Part shown: positions 1-10,327 of the stretch, piece by piece
Layout: each line of letters begins with the position of its first letter
Numbering within the stretch: the first letter of the stretch is position 1
Assembly (NCBI RefSeq): GCF_030463565.1
Contig: NC_134675.1
Span: 9,569,862-9,633,861 of the forward strand
Direction of reading: 5' to 3'
From: Pelecanus crispus
Lineage: Eukaryota; Chordata; Aves; Pelecaniformes; Pelecanidae
DNA: 64,000 nt
The notes under the pieces: generated by a model
Database searches by the model: none
What the model was told of the DNA's origin: nothing
What the model saw: only the letters and a program-made list of their open reading frames with translations
Program-made: the position numbers and the translations under genes

Positions 1-414
1 CCTGTCCTTCGCGTGCCTGGATTCCAGGATTAGCTGCTCCATCCCCTTCGCAGGGATCGAGGTGAGGCTGGCCAGCCTGTAGTTCCCTGGGTCCTCTTTC
101 TTGCCCTTCTTGAAGGGAGGGGTGACGCTTGCATTCCTCCAGTCCTCAGGCGCCTCTCCCAATCGCCATGATCGATCAAAGATTATCAAGAGCGGCTTCA
201 CAATGACATCTGCCCGCTCCCCCAGCGCTCACGCGTGCACCCCGGCAGGGCCCGTGGACTTATGTGCATCCGGTTTGCTTAAGTATTCCCCGACCAGATC
301 CTCTTCCACCAAGGGTACGCCTTCCTCGCTCCAGACTTTCCCCCTGGTCTCTGGGGCCTGGGATGCCTGAAGGCTGGTCTTGCTAGTAAAGACTGAGGCA
401 AAGGCGGCACTCAG
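1..414 (-). mobile_element. CR1-A LINE fragment (window-truncated)
   Basis: The left end of the window lies in the CR1-A element that is complete from 5222 in the next unit. It corresponds to the part upstream of the RT core, and ends where the CR1-B 3' tail begins. Confidence 0.85.
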
Positions 415-1636
415 TCATAGAATCAGAGAATGGTCTGGGTAGGAGGGGACTTTTTAAAGATCATCTAGCCCAGCCCCTCTGCACTGGGCAGGGACATCTT
501 TCACTCGATCAGGTTGCTCAAAGCCCCGTCCAACCTGACCTTGAACGCTTCCAGTGATGGGGCATCCACAACTTCTCCGGGCAACCTGTTTTCCAGTGTC
601 TCACCACCCTCGGCGTAAAAAAAAACCCAAACAATTCTTCCTTATTTCCAACCTACGCCTACCCTCTTTCAGTTTAAAACTGTTGCCCCTTGTCCTGTCG
701 CTACAGGCCCTGGTAAAGAAAGCCCCTCTCCATCTTTCTTATAAGCCCCCTTTAAGTATTGAAAGGCCGCAATAAGGTCTCCCCGCAGCCTTTCTCTTCT
801 CCTCAGCCTTTCGTCGTAGGAGAGGGGGTTTTCGTGGCCCTCCTCTGGGCCCGCGTCTTTCTTGTCCTGGGGACCCCAGAGCCGGACGCAGTACTCCAGG
901 TGGGGGGGGGGGGGTCTCACGAGAGCGGAGCCGAGGGGCAGAATCACCTCCCTCGACCTGCCGGCCACGCTGCTTTTTACGCAGCCCGGAATTCGATCGG
1001 CTTTCTGGGCTGCGAGCGCACGCTGCCAGCTCGCGTCCACCGGTACCCCCAAGTCCTTCTCCGCAGGACCGCTCTCAAGCCGTTCATCCCCCAGTCTGTA
1101 CTGGTATTGGGGACTGCCCCGACCCAGGTGCAGGACCTCGCACTCGGCCTTGTGGAACTTCACGAGGATCGCACGGGCCCGCTTCTCCAGCCCGCCAAGG
1201 TCCCTCTGGATGGCATCCCTTCCCTCTAGAGCATCAGCTGCACCACTCAGCTTGGCGTCATCCGCAACCTTGCTGAGGGTGCACTCAGTCCCACTAGCTC
1301 TGTCATTAATGAAGATATTAAACAGTACCGGTCCCAGTACGGACCCTTGAGGGACGCCACTCGCTACTGGTTTCCACGTGGACACTGAGCCGTTGACTGT
1401 GACTCTTTGGACGCAGCCACCCGGCCAATTCCTTATCCGCCTAATAGTCCATCCATCAAATCCATCTCTCCCCAATTTAGAGGCAAGAATGTTGCGGGGG
1501 GACCGTGTCAAAGGCCTTACAGAAGTCCAGGTAGAGGGCATCAGTTGCTCTTCCCTCGTCCACTGATGCAGTCACTCCATCGCAGAAGGCCACTAGAGTA
1601 GTCGGGCACGGTTTGCCCTTGGTGAAGTGTATTGGG
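415..1636 (-). mobile_element. CR1-B LINE, 3' portion with RT and 3' UTR
   Basis: The plus strand starts with tcatagaatcagagaatgg, the complement of a CR1 3' tail, followed by typical CR1 3' UTR sequence. Minus-strand translation then gives RT motifs [26 protein letters not shown] and VADDAK. The element is 5'-truncated at about 1636, where an LTR relic begins. The RT palm motifs survive, but upstream domains are missing. In this unit an extra G near 1495-1502 splits the frame that is open in most others, and a run of 13 G at about 901-914 breaks the RT C-terminal part in a length-dependent way. Confidence 0.92.
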
Positions 1637-1846
1637 TCTGGCTGAGATGGAGTTAATCTTCCTCGTAGCAGCCCTCATAGTGCTGTGCTTTGTATTGCTA
1701 GCTGGAAAGGCACCAGTGTTTTGGCTACTGCTGAGCAGTCCCACCCCCAAAGTCCAGTAAGCTGGGGGTGGGGCAAGAGGTTGGGAGGGGACAGAGCCAG
1801 GACAGCTGACCCAAGCTGACAAAAGAGATATTCCACCGTGCTATGG
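1637..1846 (+). mobile_element. Diverged LTR relic, unit 1
   Basis: Aligns by eye with the 5' part of the intact LTR at 47871: shared blocks include gagttaat, cttcctcgtagcag, catagtgctgtg, tgttttggctactgctgag, gggaggggacagagcc, gctgacccaa and agatattcca. It lacks the TATA box, R and U5. It is an old, truncated relative of the young ERV's LTR, present in every unit and therefore older than the amplification. Confidence 0.7.
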
Positions 1847-2300
1847 AAGCACCACAGCTGCCCTTCAGACCGGTTTGTTTTCTCCTACCATATCCCTCCT
1901 CACCAGAAAAGGGATCTCAACGGGGCCTTATCGCACAGCCATTGATCAAAGTGCTCCAACAGGAGCTGGATGCTTCCAACACGTTGCACCGTGCCCGAAA
2001 CCACCCCTGTATGGCATGCCTGTAGCGTCACACGTACGGTATTTTCTAAAGCTTTAGCAGCAGCCTGCGCTGGCTTTATGCACGCTTGCGTACCACTTCC
2101 AAAAAGCTAAGAGTTTGCTTCCTGCAAGACGCAGGAGACTGCTAAGCGGTTCCAGCGTCACGCTTCAAATGACTGGGCAAAGCCACTATCTAGCTATAGA
2201 ACACTGTTAACAGACCGAAACGTTCCACACACTTACACCCCGGGGAGACACCGTTTTAACTTGCAGAACTATTTCCCTCAGTAAGACACGCACGAGACAG
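1847..2300. other. Unrecognised spacer between LTR relic and HINTW 3' end
   Basis: No coding potential, RNA gene or known repeat was recognised. Short open frames here are not supported by any motif. The stretch is the same in each unit apart from a ccggttt/ccgattg length variant near 1870 (the gg form is in units 1, 4, 6 and 7). It may hold HINTW downstream sequence. Confidence 0.5.
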
Positions 2301-2323
2301 AGGTGATATCCCCATGCTAAATC

Positions 2324-2356
2324 TTTATTGTGCAACTGCTGCTCAAAGCTTTTATT
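2324..2356 (-). terminator. Two HINTW poly-A signals
   Basis: Minus-strand AATAAA occurs at 2351-2356 and 2324-2329, 29 and 56 bases past the stop codon. This places the transcript end near 2300. The same pair sits 34 and 61 bases below the stop coordinate in all nine copies (for example 8217-8249, 14093-14125, 56348-56380). Confidence 0.8.
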
Positions 2357-2384
2357 ACCTTCCACAGACACACGTCACAAAAAA

Positions 2385-4451
2385 TTAGACCTCAACAGTG
2401 GCTAGACTGACGGGCAACAGACGAAATCCATTCAGTGGCGATTTGTACGCGTGCAGCGACTCTTGTGGTGCAAAAATCTTAGCCAGGCGGCCAGCCCAAC
2501 CGACGGCCACCCAGAACACGTAGATGTACGCGACGGACAGACCAGACCGCCCACCCTCGGGCCCTTCATCCACGACCGTCCGGAATCCATTGGTCAGGCC
2601 CGGGTGAGCAGCACGCTTCTTGCCAACAATCATTAAATGCCCAAGAAGCTGGAGAAGGAAGTACAAACCCATAAATAAATAAAATAAAGCGCCACGCACA
2701 AAGAGGGGAGAGGGCAGGAAGGGAAGGAACGAGAGCAGAGAACCACCCAGAGAAACCAGTTAGCCGATTCCTAGCAATTCAGCCGTCGCGCTTCAAATTA
2801 CTGTCTGTCCGCCTGCAACTGACATTTTCCAAGCAAGGCTACAAAGACCGATTACGCACACTACAGGGAGGAAAGAGAGCGCTATGCGATTTTTTTCGAG
2901 CTAGACAGTAACGGACTACAAAACAGCCCACAGAAGCTAAGCTGGTCTCCGGGTTAAAGCCCCCATTATATCTTCAGGCAACATAAGCAGTTCTGGTGGA
3001 AAATAAACTTTAGGCTGCCTTTTGCGTGGGTTTACAAAGCCTTTGAACTTGACTTTTATAGCTAGAAGTGAAGCGTCCAGCACCTCTCAACCAGCTTTGC
3101 CCTTCCTCACCCCTGGCCTGCCAAAAACCCCAAGCCCTCTTCTCCGTATTAGAAGAAGTACCACCACTACTCTTACTCTAAACCATGACGCTAGGCACCA
3201 GGCTGCGCTCCAAAACAACACTGCATTTTGCGCCAGAAGCACATACCCAGGGATGAGCATTGCTTTATATCGCTACTTTTAGTCAAAAAGCTCAATTCCA
3301 TTACAAGCTAGAGGCAAAAGATTATAGCGCCAGAAACCCCAAAATAGCCTACTGGGCCCTATCAAGAGGAAAAGGGGGGGATGGGAAAGAGTCTAGTAAA
3401 TCAGGAACTAATTGCAGGTACAGTTTAGCGTACAGAAAGCTTCCACGGTACTTACAGGTTCACCGGAATCTTCTGCTTCAGATAACCTGATAATCGGCTC
3501 CTTAGGCATGACTAGGGAAAGCGTCGGCGCTTGGGGTGAAAGATCATGGAGCGCAAGGCGCTGGAGGAAGAGTAAACAGTTAAAACGTAATCGGCTTCAG
3601 AGAAAGGCAATAGCTTAAGCAAATCAATATGCCCCGCTGAACTCGTACAGAAGCAGATTACCAGATACCCCAAACACAAGCCGACGCAGAACTAACTCAT
3701 TACGGTCACTACTCAGACGTTCACTGTTTACATACACCTGGAGTCCCCGAGGAGACTGACTGCGTGTGCTTAATCTAAGGTTTCAAGACTATCATCCTAC
3801 ACGAGGTAGGACCACTCCCATCCCTCGGCAGCAAACTTTGCACGACTTCCAGTGCCAAAGGGATATCACGCGGCAAACGTCTGCGGCTGCCACCAAGTGC
3901 GTTACCGTCAGAGGCCCTCCTCTGCGCGCGCGCGCGCACACGACACGGTGGGGCTGGGAACCGAGGCGAGCCGGACAGCACCGGCAACCCAGCACGCGCC
4001 GCGGCAGCCGGAGGGGGGGGGGCACCGAAGAAGCGCGATGTTTTAGGGATGGTGCAGTACAGAGCGCCACAACCCAGAGAGGCCCCGTCCGCCCCCCGTC
4101 CCTCCCTCCACCCACCCGCAGCGACGCCGCCACCCGCCCTGCCGCGCTCCCGGGCAGCGCGCAACGGGTCCTCGGCTCAGGGTGCCTGCGCGCGCGGGGG
4201 GAGGGGGGGAACGGAAGGGGAACGGAAGGGGAACGGAAGGGGAACCGCGCACAGAGCAAAGCCACGGCTACCTCCTCCTCCCCCTCCCCCTCCCCCTCCC
4301 CCTCGTAGATGACGTTGGCGGGGAAGCGCCTTGCCGATGATCTTTCCGAAGGCGGCGGCGGCGATGGCGGCGCCACCGGGCCGGGCGGCCCGCGCCCCAA
4401 TAATCTCGTCAGCCACGACAACGCCCGTTGGCGCCCCCGCGCTTCCTCCAC
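2385..4451 (-). CDS. HINTW: HINTW copy 1: W-linked, frame-altered HINT1 paralogue (3 exons)
   Basis: Exons on the minus strand are 4272-4451, 3456-3560 and 2385-2648, with GT/AG borders (donors GTAGCC and GTAAGT; acceptors end in TCCAG). Exon 2 (35 codons) matches HINT1 around its LHD and SPQAPT motifs and a PK turn. Exon 3 begins with [11 protein letters not shown], almost identical to HINT1. HINT1 is a dimeric purine-nucleoside phosphoramidase of the HIT family; here the HxHxH triad is gone, so no such activity is expected. The conserved MADEI start (4416) is put out of frame by an extra C in the CCCC run near 4316-4319. An upstream ATG at 4451 is open through all three exons and predicts about 182 residues, the last ~40 unrelated to HINT1. 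Chicken HINTW is expressed and was proposed to disturb HINT1 dimers; whether this copy is translated is unknown. It could be a transcribed pseudogene. Confidence 0.8.
4202..4246. repeat. 11-bp minisatellite in HINTW intron 1
   Basis: Tandem ggggaacggaa copies lie about 25 bp inside intron 1 from the exon 1 donor. Approximate copy numbers are three in unit 1, two in units 2-5, seven in unit 6 and four in unit 7; in units 8 and 9 the array is interrupted by gaaaagaacgg and gaaggaag variants. Confidence 0.85.
4272..4306 (-). repeat. GGGGAG hexamer repeat at the 3' end of HINTW exon 1
   Basis: On the minus strand, GGGGAG repeats fill the last codons of exon 1 up to the splice donor, coding Gly-Glu pairs in the upstream-ATG frame. 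Units 1-6 have four hexamers plus two GAG triplets; units 7-9 have two hexamers. All size changes are multiples of three. Confidence 0.85.
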
Positions 4452-4600
4452 TCGGCCAGGCCCTCCGCGGCGCCCATTGGGCCGCCAGATCGCCGCCGGC
4501 CGATCCCGCGTCTCGATTGGCTGTCTCGTCTGTCGTTTTCGCTTGTCCCCGCCCCCTTGGCGGGTCCGCCCTCGTCGACCTGGTGCTTACCGGGGCTCAG
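4452..4600 (-). promoter_or_regulatory. HINTW promoter with two CCAAT boxes and a GC box
   Basis: Directly upstream of exon 1, read on the minus strand, are CCAAT boxes (plus-strand ATTGG at 4476-4480 and 4516-4520, 40 bp apart) and a GC box (CCCCGCCCCC at 4547-4556). No TATA box is seen, and the region is a CpG island. This is the layout of a housekeeping promoter, as expected for a HINT1 derivative. The same elements recur at 10328-10476, 16205-16353, 22089-22237, 27965-28113, 33901-34049, 39786-39934, 45674-45822 and 58484-58632 without disruption that I could see. Confidence 0.65.
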
Positions 4601-5221
4601 GGAGTTTGCGTGCCCTCGGGGCGCGGAGGGATCCGACCTGGGGGTGGAGGGAGAAGACGTTGGGCGAGTCCGCGGAGGGATCTGTGCCGTGTAGTGCTGC
4701 GACCCTGTGGGCGGGCAACGAGGCCTCGGAAGACGCTGTTGTAGCTAGAAGTACTATCTATTGTTATTTATTACCGCATCAAGTCCACCCCAAACGTGCT
4801 TGTGGCTTTTTGGTGCTGCTCCCTCCAGTCAAATGACTGCTTTTGCCAGGCCAGGCCAGGCCAGGCCAGGCCTTAACTTTTCAGAACATTTCGCAGAACC
4901 GACAGAAGTTGCTCTAAATTGTTCCCCGAAAGCCCCACTTCAGCTGCAGGCGTTTCTAAGCTGCCCGCCTCCTGGGAGAAAATAAAATACAAAGCGTGTG
5001 TTCAGCACTGGTGGCTCGAGGGCTGGAGGGCAGATCAAGATAGGCTTTGCGCTAAGCTGGGTAGGAGGCTTTTAGAAAAACAGGCAGTGCCCCCAAAGCT
5101 GCCCAAGGGTGGGCCGTGGTGCCCTGCACCCCCGGGGACAGTGAGCAATTTGATTGGTCTACACAACTGTATTGTAACATATATAAACCCCGCTTGCCTC
5201 TATATCGGGCTAAGGATATCC
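4601..5221. other. Unrecognised spacer upstream of HINTW
   Basis: GC-rich up to about 4740 (probably the shore of the HINTW CpG island), then ordinary sequence with the GCCAG repeat. At 5145-5190 there is a plus-strand gattgg followed about 28 bp later by atatataaa, which looks like an LTR-type promoter, but I could not tie it to a known element. No protein-coding gene is supported. Confidence 0.45.
4845..4872. repeat. GCCAG pentamer repeat
   Basis: About five tandem copies of a 5-bp GCCAG/CCAGG unit. It is present with the same copy number in every unit (for example 10721-10748, 16598-16625). Confidence 0.85.
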
Positions 5222-5227
5222 TTAGCC
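5208..5227. repeat. 20-bp perfect palindrome at the CR1-A 3' edge
   Basis: GGCTAAGGATATCCTTAGCC equals its own reverse complement. It lies exactly where recognisable CR1-A sequence begins and is repeated in every unit (for example 11084-11103, 16961-16980, 22845-22864). Confidence 0.9.
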
Positions 5228-6309
5228 TTCTTTGCGGCAAGGGCACGTTGTCGGCTCACGTTCAACTTGGTGCCCGCCAGGAGCCCCCCCGCGTCCTTTT
5301 CTGCAAAGCTGCTTTCCAGCCGGTCGGCCTCCAGCATATACTGGTGCACGGGGTTGTTCCTCCCCAGGTGCAGGACTTTGCACTTCCCCTTGTCGAACCG
5401 CACGAGGCTCCTGCCTGCCCATTTCTCCAGCCTGTCGAGGTCCCTCTGGATGGCAGCGCAACCCTCTGGTGTATCAGCCACTCCTCCCGGTTTTGTATCA
5501 TCAGCAAACTCGCTGAGGGTACAGTCTGTCTACCCGTCATCCAGGTCATTCATGAGGATGTTGAACAGGATCGGACCCAGCATTGACCCCCGGGGTACAC
5601 CGCTAGTTACCGGCCTCCAGCTAGACTTCGTGCCACTGATCACCACCCTCTGGGCCCAGCTGTTCAGCCAGTTGCCAACCCACCCCGCTGTCTGCTCATC
5701 CAGCCCATACTTCATCAGCGTCTCTATGAGGATCTTACGGGAGACGGTGTCAAAATCCTTCCGGAAGGCTAGGTAGACAATAGCCGCTGCTCTCCCCTCG
5801 TCTACCAAGCCGGTCATTTCATCATAGAAGGTTATCGGGTCGGTCAAGCGCGACTCCCCCTTGGTGAAGCCACGATGACTGCTCCTGACGACCGTCCTGT
5901 CCTTCGCGTGCCTGGATTCCAGGATTAGCTGCTCCATCCCCTTCGCAGGGATCGAGGTGAGGCTGGCCAGCCTGTAGTTCCCTGGGTCCTCTTTCTTGCC
6001 CTTCTTGAAGGGAGGGGTGACGCTTGCATTCCTCCAGTCCTCAGGCGCCTCTCCCAATCGCCATGATCGATCAAAGATTATCAAGAGCGGCTTCACAATG
6101 ACATCTGCCCGCTCCCCCAGCGCTCACGCGTGCACCCCGGCAGGGCCCGTGGACTTATGTGCATCCGGTTTGCTTAAGTATTCCCCGACCAGATCCTCTT
6201 CCACCAAGGGTACGCCTTCCTCGCTCCAGACTTTCCCCCTGGTCTCTGGGGCCTGGGATGCCTGAAGGCTGGTCTTGCTAGTAAAGACTGAGGCAAAGGC
6301 GGCACTCAG
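5222..6309 (-). mobile_element. CR1-A LINE fragment with RT core
   Basis: Minus-strand translation gives non-LTR reverse transcriptase motifs: a [16 protein letters not shown] block, FDTVSRK, a [10 protein letters not shown] block and FADDTK. The frame is broken by a TAG at 5530-5532 between the LDDG and FADD blocks, and the element is truncated at both ends (no endonuclease, no CR1 3' tail), so it is dead. A private change at 5756 turns the Ala in KAFDT into Asp in this unit only. Confidence 0.9.
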
Positions 6310-7530
6310 TCATAGAATCAGAGAATGGTCTGGGTAGGAGGGGACTTTTTAAAGATCATCTAGCCCAGCCCCTCTGCACTGGGCAGGGACATCTTTCACT
6401 CGATCAGGTTGCTCAAAGCCCTGTCCAACCTGACCTTGAACGCTTCCAGTGATGGGGCATCCACAACTTCTCCGGGCAACCTGTTTTCCAGTGTCTCACC
6501 ACCCTCGGCGTAAAAAAAAAAACCAAACAATTCTTCCTTATTTCCAACCTACGCCTACCCTCTTTCAGTTTAAAACTGTTGCCCCTTGTCCTGTCGCTAC
6601 AGGCCCTGGTAAAGAAAGCCCCTCTCCATCTTTCTTATAAGCCCCCTTTAAGTATTGAAAGGCCGCAATAAGGTCTCCCCGCAGCCTTTCTCTTCTCCTC
6701 AGCCTTTCGTCGTAGGAGAGGGGGTTTTCGTGGCCCTCCTCTGGGCCCGCGTCTTTCTTGTCCTGGGGACCCCAGAGCCGGACGCAGTACTCCAGGTGGG
6801 GGGGGGGGGTCTCACGAGAGCGGAGCCGAGGGGCAGAATCACCTCCCTCGACCTGCCGGCCACGCTGCTTTTTACGCAGCCCGGAATTCGATCGGCTTTC
6901 TGGGCTGCGAGCGCACGCTGCCAGCTCGCGTCCACCGGTACCCCCAAGTCCTTCTCCGCAGGACCGCTCTCAAGCCGTTCATCCCCCAGTCTGTACTGGT
7001 ATTGGGGACTGCCCCGACCCAGGTGCAGGACCTCGCACTCGGCCTTGTGGAACTTCACGAGGATCGCACGGGCCCGCTTCTCCAGCCCGCCAAGGTCCCT
7101 CTGGATGGCATCCCTTCCCTCTAGAGCATCAGCTGCACCACTCAGCTTGGCGTCATCCGCAACCTTGCTGAGGGTGCACTCAGTCCCACTAGCTCTGTCA
7201 TTAATGAAGATATTAAACAGTACCGGTCCCAGTACGGACCCTTGAGGGACGCCACTCGCTACTGGTTTCCACGTGGACACTGAGCCGTTGACTGTGACTC
7301 TTTGGACGCAGCCACCCGGCCAATTCCTTATCCGCCTAATAGTCCATCCATCAAATCCATCTCTCCCCAATTTAGAGGCAAGAATGTTGCGGGGGACCGT
7401 GTCAAAGGCCTTACAGAAGTCCAGGTAGAGGGCATCAGTTGCTCTTCCCTCGTCCACTGATGCAGTCACTCCATCGCAGAAGGCCACTAGAGTAGTCGGG
7501 CACGGTTTGCCCTTGGTGAAGTGTATTGGG
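6310..7530 (-). mobile_element. CR1-B copy, unit 2
   Basis: As in unit 1 but with 12 G in the homopolymer and ten or more A after ggcgt (6510-6520). The RT frame is open for 262 codons. Confidence 0.92.
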
Positions 7531-7740
7531 TCTGGCTGAGATGGAGTTAATCTTCCTCGTAGCAGCCCTCATAGTGCTGTGCTTTGTATTGCTAGCTGGA
7601 AAGGCACCAGTGTTTTGGCTACTGCTGAGCAGTCCCACCCCCAAAGTCCAGTAAGCTGGGGGTGGGGCAAGAGGTTGGGAGGGGACAGAGCCAGGACAGC
7701 TGACCCAAGCTGACAAAAGAGATATTCCACCGTGCTATGG
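7531..7740 (+). mobile_element. LTR relic, unit 2
   Basis: Same relic; see 1637-1846. Confidence 0.68.
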
Positions 7741-8277
7741 AAGCACCACAGCTGCCCTTCAGACCGATTGTTTTCTCCTACCATATCCCTCCTCACCAGA
7801 AAAGGGATCTCAACGGGGCCTTATCGCACAGCCATTGATCAAAGTGCTCCAACAGGAGCTGGATGCTTCCAACACGTTGCACCGTGCCCGAAACCACCCC
7901 TGTATGGCATGCCTGTAGCGTCACACGTACGGTATTTTCTAAAGCTTTAGCAGCAGCCTGCGCTGGCTTTATGCACGCTTGCGTACCACTTCCAAAAAGC
8001 TAAGAGTTTGCTTCCTGCAAGACGCAGGAGACTGCTAAGCGGTTCCAGCGTCACGCTTCAAATGACTGGGCAAAGCCACTATCTAGCTATAGAACACTGT
8101 TAACAGACCGAAACGTTCCACACACTTACACCCCGGGGAGACACCGTTTTAACTTGCAGAACTATTTCCCTCAGTAAGACACGCACGAGACAGAGGTGAT
8201 ATCCCCATGCTAAATCTTTATTGTGCAACTGCTGCTCAAAGCTTTTATTACCTTCCACAGACACACGTCACAAAAAA

Positions 8278-10327
8278 TTAGACCTCAACAGTGGCTAGAC
8301 TGACGGGCAACAGACGAAATCCATTCAGTGGCGATTTGTACGCGTGCAGCGATTCTTGTGGTGCAAAAATCTTAGCCAGGCGGCCAGCCCAACCGACGGC
8401 CACCCAGAACACGTAGATGTACGCGACGGACAGACCAGACCGCCCACCCTCGGGCCCTTCATCCACGACCGTCCGGAATCCATTGGTCAGGCCCGGGTGA
8501 GCAGCACGCTTCTTGCCAACAATCATTAAATGCCCAAGAAGCTGGAGAAGAAAGTACAAACCCATAAATAAATAAAATAAAGCGCCACGCACAAAGAGGG
8601 GAGAGGGCAGGAAGGGAAGGAACGAGAGCAGAGAACCACCCAGAGAAACCAGTTAGCCGATTCCTAGCAATTCAGCCGTCGCGCTTCAAATTACTGTCTG
8701 TCCGCCTGCAACTGACATTTTCCAAGCAAGGCTACAAAGACCGATTACGCACACTACAGGGAGGAAAGAGAGCGCTATGCGATTTTTTTCGAGCTAGACA
8801 GTAACGGACTACAAAACAGCCCACAGAAGCTAAGCTGGTCTCCGGGTTAAAGCCCCCATTATATCTTCAGGCAACATAAGCAGTTCTGGTGGAAAATAAA
8901 CTTTAGGCTGCCTTTTGCGTGGGTTTACAAAGCCTTTGAACTTGACTTTTATAGCTAGAAGTGAAGCGTCCAGCACCTCTCAACCAGCTTTGCCCTTCCT
9001 CACCCCTGGCCTGCCAAAAACCCCAAGCCCTCTTCTCCGTATTAGAAGAAGTACCACCACTACTCTTACTCTAAACCATGACGCTAGGCACCAGGCTGCG
9101 CTCCAAAACAACACTGCATTTTGCGCCAGAAGCACATACCCAGGGATGAGCATTGCTTTATATCGCTACTTTTAGTCAAAAAGCTCAATTCCATTACAAG
9201 CTAGAGGCAAAAGATTATAGCGCCAGAAACCCCAAAATAGCCTACTGGGCCCTATCAAGAGGAAAAGGGGGGGATGGGAAAGAGTCTAGTAAATCAGGAA
9301 CTAATTGCAGGTACAGTTTAGCGTACAGAAAGCTTCCACGGTACTTACAGGTTCACCGGAATCTTCTGCTTCAGATAACCTGATAATCGGCTCCTTAGGC
9401 ATGACTAGGGAAAGCGTCGGCGCTTGGGGTGAAAGATCATGGAGCGCAAGGCGCTGGAGGAAGAGTAAACAGTTAAAACGTAATCGGCTTCAGAGAAAGG
9501 CAATAGCTTAAGCAAATCAATATGCCCCGCTGAACTCGTACAGAAGCAGATTACCAGATACCCCAAACACAAGCCGACGCAGAACTAACTCATTACGGTC
9601 ACTACTCAGACGTTCACTGTTTACATACACCTGGAGTCCCCGAGGAGACTGACTGCGTGTGCTTAATCTAAGGTTTCAAGACTATCATCCTACACGAGGT
9701 AGGACCACTCCCATCCCTCGGCAGCAAACTTTGCACGACTTCCAGTGCCAAAGGGATATCACGCGGCAAACGTCTGCGGCTGCCACCAAGTGCGTTACCG
9801 TCAGAGGCCCTCCTCTGCGCGCGCGCGCGCACACGACACGGTGGGGCTGGGAACCGAGGCGAGCCGGACAGCACCGGCAACCCAGCACGCGCCGCGGCAG
9901 CCGGAGGGGGGGGGGCACCGAAGAAGCGCGATGTTTTAGGGATGGTGCAGTACAGAGCGCCACAACCCAGAGAGGCCCCGTCCGCCCCCCGTCCCTCCCT
10001 CCACCCACCCGCAGCGACGCCGCCACCCGCCCTGCCGCGCTCCCGGGCAGCGCGCAACGGGTCCTCGGCTCAGGGTGCCTGCGCGCGGGGGGGGAGGGGG
10101 GGAACGGAAGGGGAACGGAAGGGGAACCGCGCACAGAGCAAAGCCACGGCTACCTCCTCCTCCCCCTCCCCCTCCCCCTCCCCCTCGTAGATGACGTTGG
10201 CGGGGAAGCGCCTTGCCGATGATCTTTCCGAAGGCGGCGGCGGCGGCGCCACCGGGCCGGGCGGCCCGCGCCCCAATAATCTCGTCAGCCACGACAACGC
10301 CCGTTGGCGCCCCCGCGCTTCCTCCAC
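8278..10327 (-). CDS. HINTW: HINTW copy 2
   Basis: Exons 10154-10327, 9349-9453 and 8278-8541. The MADEI start at 10292 is out of frame, as in copy 1. Exon 1 is two codons shorter than copy 1 because the GC-triplet run is shorter. Exon 3 carries a synonymous GAA for GAG near 8352, and the acceptor pyrimidine tract has a T for C; both are shared with copies 3 and 5. Confidence 0.8.

Noticed and set aside
1541..1822. 93-codon minus-strand frame
   Set aside because: Spans the CR1-B/LTR-relic border; a chance frame in repeat sequence.
2649..2699. ATG at 2699 as the start of a 104-residue HINTW exon 3 protein
   Set aside because: The first 17 codons lie upstream of a good pyrimidine tract and AG acceptor, so they are intron 2; similarity to HINT1 starts exactly after the AG.
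3766..4451. Several long Arg/Pro/Gly-rich frames on both strands of the CpG island
   Set aside because: Low stop density from high GC; they overlap HINTW exon 1 and intron 1 and show no conserved domain. Only the exon 1 frame that joins exons 2 and 3 is kept.
5208..5227. Palindromes as the arms of large inverted repeats (as on mammalian Y)
   Set aside because: All units seen are in direct orientation; the only palindromes are 18-20 bp.
4919..5776. 285-codon plus-strand open frame, repeated in each unit
   Set aside because: It runs antisense through the CR1-A RT region; composition follows the CR1 minus-strand codons and no domain is seen.
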